A stretch of 64,000 bases of DNA from Vulcanimicrobiota bacterium (GCA_023447635.1 JAEXNA010000062.1:1-64000); one strand, 5' to 3'; positions 34,236 through 43,633 are shown, numbered from the stretch's first letter. Made by a program: numbers and translations. The notes: generated from the sequence alone by a model not told the origin.

Positions 34236-37200
34236 GACCGCTTCGACTGAGCTTGACTGGCTTTGGGCCGTTCTTGGAGAATCAGGTGGTCGACCTGCGG
34301 GGTTTTCGCTACAGCCGGCTCTTTCTGATCCACGGGCCGGTCGGCAGCGGCAAGACGTTTTTGCTGGACGGTATCTGTTTTGCCCTCTATGGGCGCTCCT
34401 CCGGAGGCGAACGCGACCGTCGCGGGATGCGCAGTCTCGGTCTGGCGGCCGAGCAGGAGACGACCGTCGTGCTGGACTTCGAGATCGCCTCGGAAGGCTA
34501 TCGTGTCGAGCGGCGAATGGTGCTCGATCCCGAAGGCGGCTTCGGTCCGGACGAGATTTCCCTGTGGCGGCTGCCCGAGTTCGGCGAACCGACGCGAAGG
34601 GACATCCTGTCGGCTTCGCTCAGCGGGGTCGAGGCGATGCTGGCCAAGCTGGTCGGGCTGTCCGCCGATCAGTTTTGTCAGGTGGCGATTTTGCCTCAGG
34701 GGCAGTTTCGCCGCTTTCTGCTGGCCCCCCCCGAAGAGAGGACGGCCATCATCGGCCGGATGTTCGACGTGGCTCTCTATCAGCGCTTAGCTGGACTTTT
34801 GGACGGCGAGCACGAGCAGCTGAAACGTCAGGTGGCCGAGGCCTGGCGCGAGCGCGAAGCGTTGACCGGTCGCTATAAGGACACGGCGGGCGACCCCCGA
34901 GAGCGGCTCTGGCAGTCGCAGGAAGAGCTACAGGCGGTGACGCTGGCCTGCCAGGGGCATCAGGAAAAGAGCACCGAGTGGGAGCGCAGTCTAGAAAGTG
35001 CGGTCCGTTACGAAACGCTAGAGCGGCAGCGCGAGATGTCGCGGCGAGAGTTGGAAGACCTGACCCACCAGGGCGAGCGTCCCGAGGACGCCCTGTCTCG
35101 CCGCCTGGAGACGGCGCTGCCGGACTTTCAGCAGTGGCAGGCGGCCACTGCCGAGATGGAAGAGATCGAAAAGGAGCTCGACGACCAGCGGACTCAGTAC
35201 GAAAAGCTCAAGCGTGAAACCAACTTCCTCGAAGCCGAGGTCGAGCAAGCTCGGCGGATCGAAGAAGAGAAGTATGCGCTGCTACGAGCCCACGAGCGAC
35301 TCGACGAGGTGGTCCAGGAGAGCGAGGGCATGCTGAGCCTCGAAGACGAGCTCGAGGCGGCCGAACGACGCCTGCAAGACCTTGCCAGAGCCCGCTCGAC
35401 GCTGGCTCAGGAGGTCAAGCGGTCGCAAGCCCGAGTCGAGAAGCTCCAGGCCGAGATGGAGCGGCAGGGGAAGGCCGAGCAGCGCCTGGCCTCGCTACGC
35501 CAGGAGGTGGCTCAGCTCGAGAGCCGCGACCAGGAAGCGCGCCAGCGAACCCACCTGACTTCCACCCTGGAGCAAGCGCGCCAACGGGAGTTCCGCCTGC
35601 GCGACACGGTGGCCGGCCTGCGCGACGAGTTGGCCAGCACTCAGAACCGGTTTTTTCAGCAGCGCGCGCAGAGTCGGGCGGAAGCGCTCTTGCGCCTGCG
35701 CGGCGAACTGCTTGAAGGGCGAGAGTGCCCGCTTTGCGGCTCGAACCATCATCCTCATCCCTACGACGGTCGGGTCGACCCGGGGTCGCTCGACGCCGAA
35801 CTCGAGCAGAAGTTGGCCTCGCTCAAGGCCCGCTGCGAGCACGCTCAGGCCGAGCTGACCCAGGCGGAAGAGCGTCGAGCCCGCTTCGAGGGCCGGCTGG
35901 AAGGGATGGCCAAACTTCAGGAGCCGACGGAGGACGTGAGCGGCATCGTCGATGGGCTGCGTCAGTCGATCTCCTTGATCGAGGGGAAATTGGCGGGACG
36001 TCAGACCCACAAGGACGAGCTCAAGCGCCTCGAGCGCGAACTGGTGCCGGACCGCAAGAAGCTGCGCCAGATGCGACTGCTCAAAGAGCGGCTAGAGGGG
36101 ACGGTCGACAACGCGCGTTCCGTACGCGACGCTCGTCGCGAGCGTCTCGATGAGCTGGTGCGCCAGAGTCTGGGACTAGAGCAGGCGCCTCCCGAAGAGG
36201 CCTGGCCCGAGCTGCTCGACGGCGAGCGACTCCGCGTCCAGGAGCGCCTCGAAGAGCTGGAGACGACCCCTTACGGTAGTGAGAGGGCGGAGGTGATGGC
36301 CGAGACGTTCGCCCTGGGGCTGGCCGAAACTCGGGCCGCCGAGCGGCGTCGGGAGGGGCTGCGCCGCGAGGCCGAAGAGCTGCGTCAGTCGCTCTGGGAC
36401 CGCTTTCGTCTGGACTTTGCCAGCTGGACCGACCTGACATTCGCTCTGGCTCGAGAAGCTCGCGAGTTCGCCCTCTCGAAGGAGAGCGTGGTGGATAAGG
36501 AGACGCTGGTCAAGGCGGTACGACGTCAACTCGATCAGACGCAGGAGTTGCTGGCCGCCGTCGCTCAGCCCGAGATGCGGTCGGATCAGATTCGCCACGC
36601 CCTGAGCCGAGAGCGGGAGCAGATCGAGGTCAAGACCGGACGGCGGGCTTCCTTGCAGCGTTCGGTCGACCTGGGGGCCCAGGATGTGCAAACCTACGAT
36701 CGGCTGGTCGAGACGATCCGGGAGCTGGAAGGGAAGCTGGCGGCGATCGGGCCGCTGGCGAATTCGGCAGCGGGGCGCAACGAACGAGAGATCGCCTTTG
36801 TCGACTGGGTTCTCGAGCGCTTTTTTGCCAGGGTGCTTTCGGCGGCCAACCAGCAGCTCGAGGTGTTGGCCCCCCAGCGTTTTGCTCTGCTCCAGGACCG
36901 CGGGCTAGAGGTGCGCGTGTTCGACATCTCCGCCGGGACGACCAGGTCGGCCACCACCCTGTCTGGAGGCGAGAGCTTTCTGGCTTCGCTAGCTCTGGCG
37001 CTGGGGTTGGGAGAGGTGCTGCAGGGGGCCGAGGGGGCGGGTGAGCGGCTGGGAACCCTCTACATCGACGAAGGCTTTGGCTATCTAGACCAGCAGGCGC
37101 TGGATGCGGCCTTGCAGTGTTTGGAGAATTTGCGTGGAGAAGGGCGAACCATCGGCCTGGTTTCGCACGTGGGCGATCTCCGGGAGCGAATCCGGTCCCA

Positions 37201-37264
37201 GATTATCGTGGCTCGCCGCGACGACGTCGAGTCGGGATCTCGAGTGCAGACCTTCTCGGCCTGA
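34232..37264 (+). CDS. sbcC: SbcC/Rad50-type ATPase
   Basis: 1010 aa SMC-like ATPase partner of SbcD in double-strand-end and hairpin processing. Walker A is HGPVGSGKTFLLDG (about 34-47) and the Q-loop is VAILPQGQF. Long coiled coils run from about 180 to 480 and 510 to 830 around the zinc hook ECPLCGSNHH (Cys near 499 and 502). The signature is TTLSGGESFLASLALALG (about 909) and Walker B is LYIDEGFGYLD (about 943). All ATPase motifs look functional, unlike the eroded metal site of SbcD. It is coupled to sbcD by ATGA, and a terminator follows at 37286. Confidence 0.95.
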   Translation: MRPLRLSLTGFGPFLENQVVDLRGFRYSRLFLIHGPVGSGKTFLLDGICFALYGRSSGGERDRRGMRSLGLAAEQETTVVLDFEIASEGYRVERRMVLDPEGGFGPDEISLWRLPEFGEPTRRDILSASLSGVEAMLAKLVGLSADQFCQVAILPQGQFRRFLLAPPEERTAIIGRMFDVALYQRLAGLLDGEHEQLKRQVAEAWREREALTGRYKDTAGDPRERLWQSQEELQAVTLACQGHQEKSTEWERSLESAVRYETLERQREMSRRELEDLTHQGERPEDALSRRLETALPDFQQWQAATAEMEEIEKELDDQRTQYEKLKRETNFLEAEVEQARRIEEEKYALLRAHERLDEVVQESEGMLSLEDELEAAERRLQDLARARSTLAQEVKRSQARVEKLQAEMERQGKAEQRLASLRQEVAQLESRDQEARQRTHLTSTLEQARQREFRLRDTVAGLRDELASTQNRFFQQRAQSRAEALLRLRGELLEGRECPLCGSNHHPHPYDGRVDPGSLDAELEQKLASLKARCEHAQAELTQAEERRARFEGRLEGMAKLQEPTEDVSGIVDGLRQSISLIEGKLAGRQTHKDELKRLERELVPDRKKLRQMRLLKERLEGTVDNARSVRDARRERLDELVRQSLGLEQAPPEEAWPELLDGERLRVQERLEELETTPYGSERAEVMAETFALGLAETRAAERRREGLRREAEELRQSLWDRFRLDFASWTDLTFALAREAREFALSKESVVDKETLVKAVRRQLDQTQELLAAVAQPEMRSDQIRHALSREREQIEVKTGRRASLQRSVDLGAQDVQTYDRLVETIRELEGKLAAIGPLANSAAGRNEREIAFVDWVLERFFARVLSAANQQLEVLAPQRFALLQDRGLEVRVFDISAGTTRSATTLSGGESFLASLALALGLGEVLQGAEGAGERLGTLYIDEGFGYLDQQALDAALQCLENLRGEGRTIGLVSHVGDLRERIRSQIIVARRDDVESGSRVQTFSA

Positions 37265-37285
37265 CATCGGAGTCGTTCGAGGCAG

Positions 37286-37316
37286 AAAAAAAGACCGCCC
37301 TTCGAGGGCGGTCTTT
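37286..37316 (+). terminator. Rho-independent terminator after sbcC
   Basis: gaccgccct and agggcggtc form a 9-bp GC-rich stem with a very short loop. It is flanked by seven A residues on the left and five T residues on the right, so it can work for both strands (ferritin converges from the other side). Confidence 0.88.
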
Positions 37317-37335
37317 TTGATCGGGGCAGGCGGAT

Positions 37336-37857
37336 TTAGTCCGCGCTGCCCTCCTGGGTGAGGGCGCCGCGGCGGACGAAGTCCTCGACCAGCAGCAGCT
37401 GATCGCCAGCGTGGCGGATGGTGTCGAGCAGGGTGGACATCGAGGAGACCTCTTCCAGCTGCTCGGTCACGAACCACTGAAGGAAGGTGTGGGTCATGTG
37501 GTCGTTGTGCTTGGACGATTCACCTACCAGATTGTTGATCTGGCGGGTCACTTCGAGTTCGCCATCCAGGGCACAGCCCACGGCGTCGGCGGCGCTGGTG
37601 AAGTCGTTCCGCAGGTCCGGTAAACCGCGGATCTCGGGCTTCGAACCGGCGTCGAGCAGATAGCGGATGAATTTCATCGCGTGCTCGCGCTCTTCGGCGG
37701 CCTGAGTGAAGAAGAAATTGGCCAGGGCCGGCAGGCTTTCGGATTCGAAGTACACGGCGATCGCCATGTACTGGGCCGCCGCTTTGGTCTCGTTTTGGAT
37801 CTGCTGGTTGAGAAGCTCGATCAGAGCCTCGTTCACCAGGAGTGTAGATTTACCCAT
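37336..37857 (-). CDS. ftnA: Ferritin
   Basis: 173-aa non-haem ferritin that stores iron in a 24-subunit shell. The first helix has LLNQQIQNETKAAAQYMAI, and the di-iron ligands are seen in E-x6-Y and AAEEREHAMKFIRYL (ExxH). A second site lies in HTFLQWFVTEQLEEVSS. Length is normal. ATG at 37857 has AAGGGAG six bases upstream. It is convergent with sbcC and divergent from the anchored protein at 38039. No Fur box was recognised upstream. Confidence 0.95.
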   Translation of the reverse strand: MGKSTLLVNEALIELLNQQIQNETKAAAQYMAIAVYFESESLPALANFFFTQAAEEREHAMKFIRYLLDAGSKPEIRGLPDLRNDFTSAADAVGCALDGELEVTRQINNLVGESSKHNDHMTHTFLQWFVTEQLEEVSSMSTLLDTIRHAGDQLLLVEDFVRRGALTQEGSAD

Positions 37858-37986
37858 AGTGTCTCCCTTTTAGTAATCTTTCTCCCCTGATGTCCCACCC
37901 GAAGAGACCGGGTTAAACCTCGAAAAATAGGGAAGGATCACTTCTGGGCCGGGCGAAAGCGCGGCCCTTCCGGAACTGTGGTCGAT

Positions 37987-38014
37987 TTTACGGTTGGCGC
38001 AGTTGCCTTAGAAA
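37987..38014 (+). promoter_or_regulatory. Candidate promoter for the anchored exported protein
   Basis: TTTACG (37987-37992) and TAGAAA (38009-38014) are 16 bases apart. The -10 ends 25 bases before ATG 38039. Each hexamer matches the sigma70 consensus at four of six positions, so support is modest. Confidence 0.35.
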
Positions 38015-38038
38015 ATCTCTTCTCTTTTGGGGGATTCA

Positions 38039-40009
38039 ATGAAAAAGACGACCCACTTATTTTTGACCTTCTTGTTCCTGCTCGGTTCCTGGGCTGGGGC
38101 TGAAGAACTCTCGGTCAAGGTGTCGGGCGACCGTAGCGCTGTGCTCAACGTGGTCGACACCGCGGGCGATCCCGAGCTTGCCGGCACCGTTAAAGGCGCC
38201 GCCAATCTTAAGGAGGGCAAGAGCGGGCTTCGCGCCGACTTGACCCTCAAGAACGCCGCCGAGCTGCAGGGCGCTCAGGCCGACCTCTACGCCATGATGA
38301 CGGGTAACACCATCGAGGCGATCGGCTACCTCAACGCCAAGGTCCCTGCCGACCCCACGGCGCCCAAAGTTTTCGACCTCGACATCGAGTCGGTGACCGA
38401 AGGCGATCAGTCGGGCGCGAACTTCCACATCAACTTCGAAGGGCCGGCCGGTGCCGACCCGGTGCCGAAGGGGAGCGGAAAGTTCGCCATCAAGGGCGAT
38501 TTCAAAGCTTTCAAATCCAACGGCGACTTCGAGTTCTCCGGTGGAACCATCAAAGGTTCGGACCTGCCGTTCAGCAAGTTCGACCTGACCATCAGCGAGA
38601 CCGGCACGGGCGAACCGAACAGCCCCGTGAAGACGGCCATCGCTTTCACCATCACCGCGCCCAAGGATTCGCCGACTGCCCAGCAGCTGGCGGCCCTGCC
38701 GATGGCGGCGGCTTCGCTCGAGCAGAATCTGAAGAGCGCCAACATCAAGTACGAGGGGATCAGCTTCCCCGCCCCGACCGTCGAGGGAGACAACTCGGTT
38801 TCGAAGGGCTCGCTGACCCTAATCGATCTGCGCACCACCATCAAGACCTTCTTGCCTCTGATGGCAGCCCAGATGCAGGGCGGACCCGAGGTTCAGAAGG
38901 GTCTCGAAGAGCTGATTGAAGCTCGCTGCGACAAGTTCGCCTTCACCCTCGAGGTGCAGGAGACCGCGCTCAAGGGCACGGTTGCCGTAGATGCTTCCAA
39001 CCTGGCCAAGTTCTTCTCTGGCTACCTGACCCTGCTTCCCGCTATCCAGGAGTCGTCCAATCAGCAGATGATGGCGAACGCTGGAGAGTTCGGTCCCCTG
39101 CTGGCTCCCCTGCTCAAGCTCAACGCTGAACAGGCCGTGGAAAGCGTAAAGCTTCTCGCCACCTCTTCGATGACGCTCGATGCCGAGATGAACTTCAATC
39201 TCGACGTCAAGGGCGACGACAAGGCGCCCGAGAAGACTCTGGCTTTCAAGGCTGAAGGCAAGATGGCTTCGACCAACTACCAGGACTACGTCACCAAGGC
39301 CAAGGCCGCCGGCTTGCCCGTCGCGGAAAAGGCCGTCATCAAGGTGACCGCTAGCCTGAAGGATCAGACCGCCCTGACCGGCGATGCCTACATCTTCACT
39401 GATGGCGACATCGTCAACTACTACAAGGGCATGCTGGCCAAGGCTGCCAAGGAAGGCCAGGCTCCCGAAGAAGTTCAGAAGGCTATCTCGGATCTTCGTA
39501 TCGACGATGTCGGTATGAAGCTGACCCTCAAGGATAACAAGCTCAACGTGCTGGCTCGCAGCACCACCAGCGACTTCAGCAAGATCGCCGCTCTGATCCT
39601 GAAACAGGCCAATCCGGCGTTCGAAGCCGAACTGTCCGGTGGAGCTGTCGATATGGCCCTCGACGACAAAGGTGCCGGCAAGAGCGACCTGAAGTTCTTC
39701 TTCGCGAACTTCTTGCCCGGCAAAGATGCTGCGGCGGTCAAGGAAGTACTTGGCCTGCCTGCTAACGCTCAGGTGACCATGGACGCCCCTGCGGGCGACG
39801 TGGCCCTGGTGGCCGTAGAGCAGCCCGAACTGACCGTCGACGGCAACCTGACTCAGGTTCAGGCCGACGGCCAGAAACTGCTGGCTGCCTCTCCCGGCGA
39901 AGTCGCCTCTGGCGGCGGCGGCGGTGGCGGCAAGATGGGTCTGATCGCTCTCGGCGTGCTGTTGCTCGCCGGCGTCGGCGGATTCCTCGCCTTCGGTAAG
40001 AAGGGCTAG
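38039..40009 (+). CDS. Large exported protein with C-terminal Gly tract and membrane anchor
   Basis: 656 aa. A signal peptide (KKTTHLFLTFLFLLGSWAGA) precedes a long, repetitive, beta-strand-rich domain with few cysteines, high in Ala, Lys and Asp (for example FNLDVKGDDKAPEKTLAFKA). The C terminus has a tract of seven glycines, a hydrophobic helix (LIALGVLLLAGVGGFLAFG) and a KKG tail. This layout resembles sorting tails such as GlyGly-CTERM, though no sortase is nearby. ATG 38039 has GGGGGA just upstream. It may be a surface or lipid-transport-like protein; no family was recognised. A bidirectional terminator follows. Confidence 0.8.
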   Translation: MKKTTHLFLTFLFLLGSWAGAEELSVKVSGDRSAVLNVVDTAGDPELAGTVKGAANLKEGKSGLRADLTLKNAAELQGAQADLYAMMTGNTIEAIGYLNAKVPADPTAPKVFDLDIESVTEGDQSGANFHINFEGPAGADPVPKGSGKFAIKGDFKAFKSNGDFEFSGGTIKGSDLPFSKFDLTISETGTGEPNSPVKTAIAFTITAPKDSPTAQQLAALPMAAASLEQNLKSANIKYEGISFPAPTVEGDNSVSKGSLTLIDLRTTIKTFLPLMAAQMQGGPEVQKGLEELIEARCDKFAFTLEVQETALKGTVAVDASNLAKFFSGYLTLLPAIQESSNQQMMANAGEFGPLLAPLLKLNAEQAVESVKLLATSSMTLDAEMNFNLDVKGDDKAPEKTLAFKAEGKMASTNYQDYVTKAKAAGLPVAEKAVIKVTASLKDQTALTGDAYIFTDGDIVNYYKGMLAKAAKEGQAPEEVQKAISDLRIDDVGMKLTLKDNKLNVLARSTTSDFSKIAALILKQANPAFEAELSGGAVDMALDDKGAGKSDLKFFFANFLPGKDAAAVKEVLGLPANAQVTMDAPAGDVALVAVEQPELTVDGNLTQVQADGQKLLAASPGEVASGGGGGGGKMGLIALGVLLLAGVGGFLAFGKKG

Positions 40010-40022
40010 GCGCTCTCTCTAA

Positions 40023-40068
40023 AGCGAAAGAAAAAGGGCTCCGGCAACGGAGCCCTTTTTCTTTCGCT
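40023..40068. terminator. Bidirectional terminator between the anchored protein and asparaginase
   Basis: A perfect 20-bp stem, agcgaaagaaaaagggctcc with ggagccctttttctttcgct, has a six-base loop. It lies 13 bases after one stop and 12 before the convergent stop. Confidence 0.9.
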
Positions 40069-40080
40069 GGCTCGAGATGA

Positions 40081-41514
40081 TTAGCTGTCTGCTCCCACCA
40101 GCACCGACAGATCGAGTTTGCCAAGGCTGAACACTTCGCCCGCTCCGGTCACGGTGATGCGAAGGGGCCGATTCGGGGTCATCAGTTTTCGCAGACCTTC
40201 GGTGATATCGACCACTCCTTGTCCCTGTCGCGGCTGTAGGGAGCCGACGCAGCGGACATCGTCGGCGGGAGTGTCGGCTTCGATCCCGGTGGCGTTAAGA
40301 AAGAACCTCAGCTCGACCGCCTCGCTATCGCGGACCCGAATGAGAGCGCGGCGAAGCCCTTTCGGATCGACCGGGACGGTGGGGCGACCGGAGAACGTCT
40401 CTACGGTAGCGTTCTGGAAGCCGGAAAAGCTCAGGTGAAGGTGCTCGTGCGACTGTTCCCCGCGATGGCTCATCTGCATCTGGGCCTCCATCTCCGGCCC
40501 CTCCTCCAGGGCCATCATCCACATGAGCTTCGTCAGCGCGGCCTCTGGTGTCAGATCGAATCCGCTCACGATGCGCGGCTCTAGCAGGGTGGCGGACGCA
40601 TCATAGCGACCCAGATCGACCCCGCCCTCCAGGCATTGCGTCACGACCAGGAGCATCTTGCCGGCGCGGGCAGCCTGGGCCACGGCCTCGAGCAGTTCAG
40701 GGTCGCGAGGGGTGGTGCCGCTGCCGAACGTCCTGAGGACGAACCCCTTCAGGTCGTCACGCTCGAAGAAGGGGGCGAGTTGGCTACCTTTGACCCCGGG
40801 AAATAGGGTCAGGTCCATGACCCGGTCGTCGAGCGCTTTGTGCACGTAGAACGGCATGTCCTCGGATGGCGCTTTGCGAATTCTCTTTCGGTTGATCTGA
40901 ATCGTGTCGCCAAAGCTTCCCAGCGCGGGATAGTTGGGGGAGGCGAAGCCGGCCCTAGCATTGACGCTGACTTTGCGGGTGCGGTTGCCGCGCAGGAGAT
41001 GGTCGCCGAAGGCCACCGTGACCTCGGGAACGCGGGGGATTCCGGTCGATTTGTAGCCGGCCACGTAGAGCGCGTTGAGAAAGTTCAGGTGGGCGTCGGT
41101 CCGTTCGGCGAAGATGGGGCTCTGGCTCCCGGTCACCACGACCGGCTTGGCCAGGTTGACCAGCAAGAACGACAGGGCGGAAGCGGTATACGCCATGGTG
41201 TCGGTGCCATGGATGACGACGAAGCCGTCGTACTGATGATAGACCCTCTCGATAGCGGCCGCGATGGTCAGCCAGTGCCGGGGGCCGACCGCCGACGAGT
41301 CGAGCGGGCCCACTTCGGACCCGTCGGCCTCGCTGAGCGAGCGCAGGTCCCACTCGATCCCTTTGCCGGCGCCCATGCCGGCGAGCACCTCGCGCAGGCG
41401 TTCGGCGCCGGCCGGGACCAGAGGGGAAGACGGCTGCCCTTCGATGCTGGGGAGCATGGCGAAAGTGCCGCCGGTGTAGAGCACATAAACTTTACTAGGA
41501 CTGGTGTTGGACAC
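40081..41514 (-). CDS. L-asparaginase with C-terminal extension
   Basis: 477 aa, against about 330-350 for the usual enzyme. The asparaginase core has VYVLYTGGTFAMLP (first catalytic Thr), VVIHGTDTMAYTASALSFLL (second Thr-Asp motif) and VVVTGSQSPIFAERTDAHLN. It hydrolyses asparagine to aspartate and ammonia, probably in the cytoplasm as no signal peptide is seen. After about residue 340 an extra domain of some 135 residues begins (EHLHLSFSGFQNATVETFSG), looking like a beta-sandwich, with no match recognised. GTG at 41514 is the start in frame with the first motif; its ribosome site is weak. It is divergent from the glutathionyl-hydroquinone reductase gene. Confidence 0.9.
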   Translation of the reverse strand: MSNTSPSKVYVLYTGGTFAMLPSIEGQPSSPLVPAGAERLREVLAGMGAGKGIEWDLRSLSEADGSEVGPLDSSAVGPRHWLTIAAAIERVYHQYDGFVVIHGTDTMAYTASALSFLLVNLAKPVVVTGSQSPIFAERTDAHLNFLNALYVAGYKSTGIPRVPEVTVAFGDHLLRGNRTRKVSVNARAGFASPNYPALGSFGDTIQINRKRIRKAPSEDMPFYVHKALDDRVMDLTLFPGVKGSQLAPFFERDDLKGFVLRTFGSGTTPRDPELLEAVAQAARAGKMLLVVTQCLEGGVDLGRYDASATLLEPRIVSGFDLTPEAALTKLMWMMALEEGPEMEAQMQMSHRGEQSHEHLHLSFSGFQNATVETFSGRPTVPVDPKGLRRALIRVRDSEAVELRFFLNATGIEADTPADDVRCVGSLQPRQGQGVVDITEGLRKLMTPNRPLRITVTGAGEVFSLGKLDLSVLVGADS

Positions 41515-41617
41515 AGGGGCAGATTCTGCGGAGACCTGCGAATCTCCTCAGAGGGGGAGAACACGGCTCACAGGCCGTAGGGCGGGAAGAGAAGACTTCA
41601 AGCAAGAGGTGAGCGAT

Positions 41618-42541
41618 ATGGGCCAGTTTGTGGACGGAGAATGGAAGACCGGTTGGTACAAGTCGGGGGAGGACGGCAGCTTTCAGCGGCCTCCGACGAC
41701 GTTTCGTGAGTCCATTTCCGCTTTAGACGAAGGGCGTTACCATCTCTATGTGTCCTGGGCTTGCCCCTGGGCCCATCGCACCCTGATCGCTCGTTCCGTG
41801 CTGGGCCTGGAAGAAAAGATTTCCGTCTCCTACGTGGATTGGCTTCTCGACGATGACGGCTGGAGGTTTTTTCCCGAGCACGAAGGGTCGAGTGAGGACC
41901 ACCTGTTCGGCTTCGACCGCTTGCGCCACGTTTACAAAAAGGCAGACGATAAGTACACCGGACGTGTCACGGTCCCCATTCTGTGGGACCGGAAGAGCGA
42001 GCGGATTCTCAATAACGAGTCGCGCGAGGTGCTACGCCAGTTCACCACGGTTCTTCGTCCCTGGCACGCGGAAGGGGCGCCCGACCTGTGTCCCGAGGAG
42101 CTCAAGTCCGAGATCGACGCCACGCTCGACGCCATCTACGAGCCGATCAATAACGGTGTCTACAAGTCCGGTTTCGCCAATTCGCAGGAGGCCTACGACA
42201 AGGCCGTCGAGACGCTCTTTGCCGCTTTGGATTCATGGGAGAAGCACCTGGACGGAACGAACTTCCTGGTCGGAGGGCGCTTCACCGAAGCGGATATCTG
42301 CATGTTCACCACGCTGCTTCGCTTCGACCCCGTGTATCACACCCACTTCAAGTGCTCTTTGCGCATGCTGGCCGAATATCCCAACCTGGATCGCTACCTG
42401 AAGCGGGTGTACCACCAGCCGGGTGTGGCCTCGACTTGCAACCTGGAACACATCACCAAGCACTACTTCGTCTCGCATCGCCACATCAACCCGACCGGAA
42501 TCGTGGCTCGGACCCCTCGCGCTTTCTCGCTGGGAGACTGA
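41618..42541 (+). CDS. Glutathionyl-hydroquinone reductase (YqjG/ECM4 type)
   Basis: 307-aa Xi-class glutathione transferase that removes glutathione from glutathionyl-hydroquinones. The active-site motif YVSWACPWAHRTLIARSVLG has the catalytic Cys before PWAH. TVPILWDRKSERILNNESRE binds glutathione, and the C-terminal helical domain has VGGRFTEADICMFTTLLRFD. Length is typical. ATG at 41618 follows AGAGGTGAG; the frame extends upstream without conserved residues. The need for glutathione agrees with the eukaryotic-type glutathione synthetase at 51508. Confidence 0.94.
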   Translation: MGQFVDGEWKTGWYKSGEDGSFQRPPTTFRESISALDEGRYHLYVSWACPWAHRTLIARSVLGLEEKISVSYVDWLLDDDGWRFFPEHEGSSEDHLFGFDRLRHVYKKADDKYTGRVTVPILWDRKSERILNNESREVLRQFTTVLRPWHAEGAPDLCPEELKSEIDATLDAIYEPINNGVYKSGFANSQEAYDKAVETLFAALDSWEKHLDGTNFLVGGRFTEADICMFTTLLRFDPVYHTHFKCSLRMLAEYPNLDRYLKRVYHQPGVASTCNLEHITKHYFVSHRHINPTGIVARTPRAFSLGD

Positions 42542-42548
42542 AGTCGGC

Positions 42549-43103
42549 TTAGAAGATCGGGAGATGGTCGACCAGCAGGCCGCTGGACAGATCGTCTTCG
42601 ACGGCCATGACCACGCGAGACTGGCTGCGCTCCCAGTGCAGGGAGGGGGTGCTCGAAGGCCCGTTGGTCTCTGGTTCGGGGAAGGTTTCGACCAGTTGAC
42701 GGAAGGTCGGTGGGTTGCCCAGGCCGGCCTGGCGTAGTTCAAAAAGTCTCTGGGAGAAGTTCAGGGCGCTGCGTTTCCAGCTGGCCCAGTCGACCTGAGG
42801 GCCGCGCGGGAAAAGGACCCAGACTCCCTGCAGCATGCTGTCTTGTTTCAGGGGGTAGACGTAACCGCGCTGCCCGCCGGCCGAGATCTCGAAGCCGGGG
42901 CGCTCCTGGTCGTCGGCGGCTCGCTGCAGCAGATCTTTGAGGTCGTCCTTACTCAAGGGGGGAACCTCTCCGGTCTTGTGAACTTCGACATCGAGCGAGT
43001 GGGTGCGGCTGATCAGGTAGAGATGGCCTGCGGCCATCTGAAGGTCTTGGGACCAGGCGTCGAGTTGCCAGTCGAGCAGTGAGCGAATCGGATCATCAGA
43101 CAC
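42549..43103 (-). CDS. Hypothetical acidic cytoplasmic protein
   Basis: 184 aa, no signal or membrane segment, GTG start at 43103. It contains SRTHSLDVEVHKTGEVPPLS, PGFEISAGGQRGYVYPLKQD and a late region LHWERSQSRVVMAVEDDL. The mixed alpha/beta pattern could be GAF-like, but I do not recognise it. It is convergent with the reductase gene (seven bases apart) and divergent from the two small genes at 43264. Confidence 0.6.
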   Translation of the reverse strand: MSDDPIRSLLDWQLDAWSQDLQMAAGHLYLISRTHSLDVEVHKTGEVPPLSKDDLKDLLQRAADDQERPGFEISAGGQRGYVYPLKQDSMLQGVWVLFPRGPQVDWASWKRSALNFSQRLFELRQAGLGNPPTFRQLVETFPEPETNGPSSTPSLHWERSQSRVVMAVEDDLSSGLLVDHLPIF

Positions 43104-43263
43104 GGTAAGCGGGTTTTTCTCCTCGGGATAAAGCGAGACCTTGCGGCCCTCGAGAAAGGGGCGAGTTGCCCTCCGACCTGCCCCCCGCCTTCGACTCCGA
43201 AGGGATTCCGGTGTCGGCGGCTAAAGGGAGGCCCTCGAAAAAGAGTTTGAAAGAGGTTTATTG

Positions 43264-43614
43264 ATGGCTTTAAAAGACATTGGGAAGAATACCCCCGCCG
43301 TGGAAGTGATCCGCAGGGTCCTCGAAGAGCAGGGGAAACCCATGAGTCTCGAGGAGTTGACGGTCAGCGTGCTGAGCGCCTGGGGGAGAGACTTTCCGAA
43401 CACGCCCTACGAGCAGATCCCGCTGATCTACAAGCTGGCCACCAACGCCCTGTCTTGCTCCGTAAGTTTTGACGATGCCGGCGGCAAAGTGCCGATCATC
43501 AAGCGTGAGGAAGGGGCCGAGGACGAAGTGCCTCTCTCTCCCCAGCTCGGGCCCCACGACCTGAATCTGATCGTGGACAAGCTCAAGCACGTCAAGGTCG
43601 CTCTGCCGGCCTAA
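43264..43614 (+). CDS. Small protein with possible winged-helix start
   Basis: 116 aa. The first 60 residues (AVEVIRRVLEEQGKPMSLEE followed by LTVSVLSAWG) resemble the first helices of a winged-helix domain such as HARE-HTH, which is a guess. The rest is acidic with DLNLIVDKLKHVKVALPA at the end. AGAGGT lies before the tandem TTG-ATG at 43261-43266; I use the ATG. It is followed 19 bases later by the gene at 43634, with which it forms an operon. No family assigned. Confidence 0.65.
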   Translation: MALKDIGKNTPAVEVIRRVLEEQGKPMSLEELTVSVLSAWGRDFPNTPYEQIPLIYKLATNALSCSVSFDDAGGKVPIIKREEGAEDEVPLSPQLGPHDLNLIVDKLKHVKVALPA

Positions 43615-43633
43615 CCCCGAAAAGAGGTACCCT

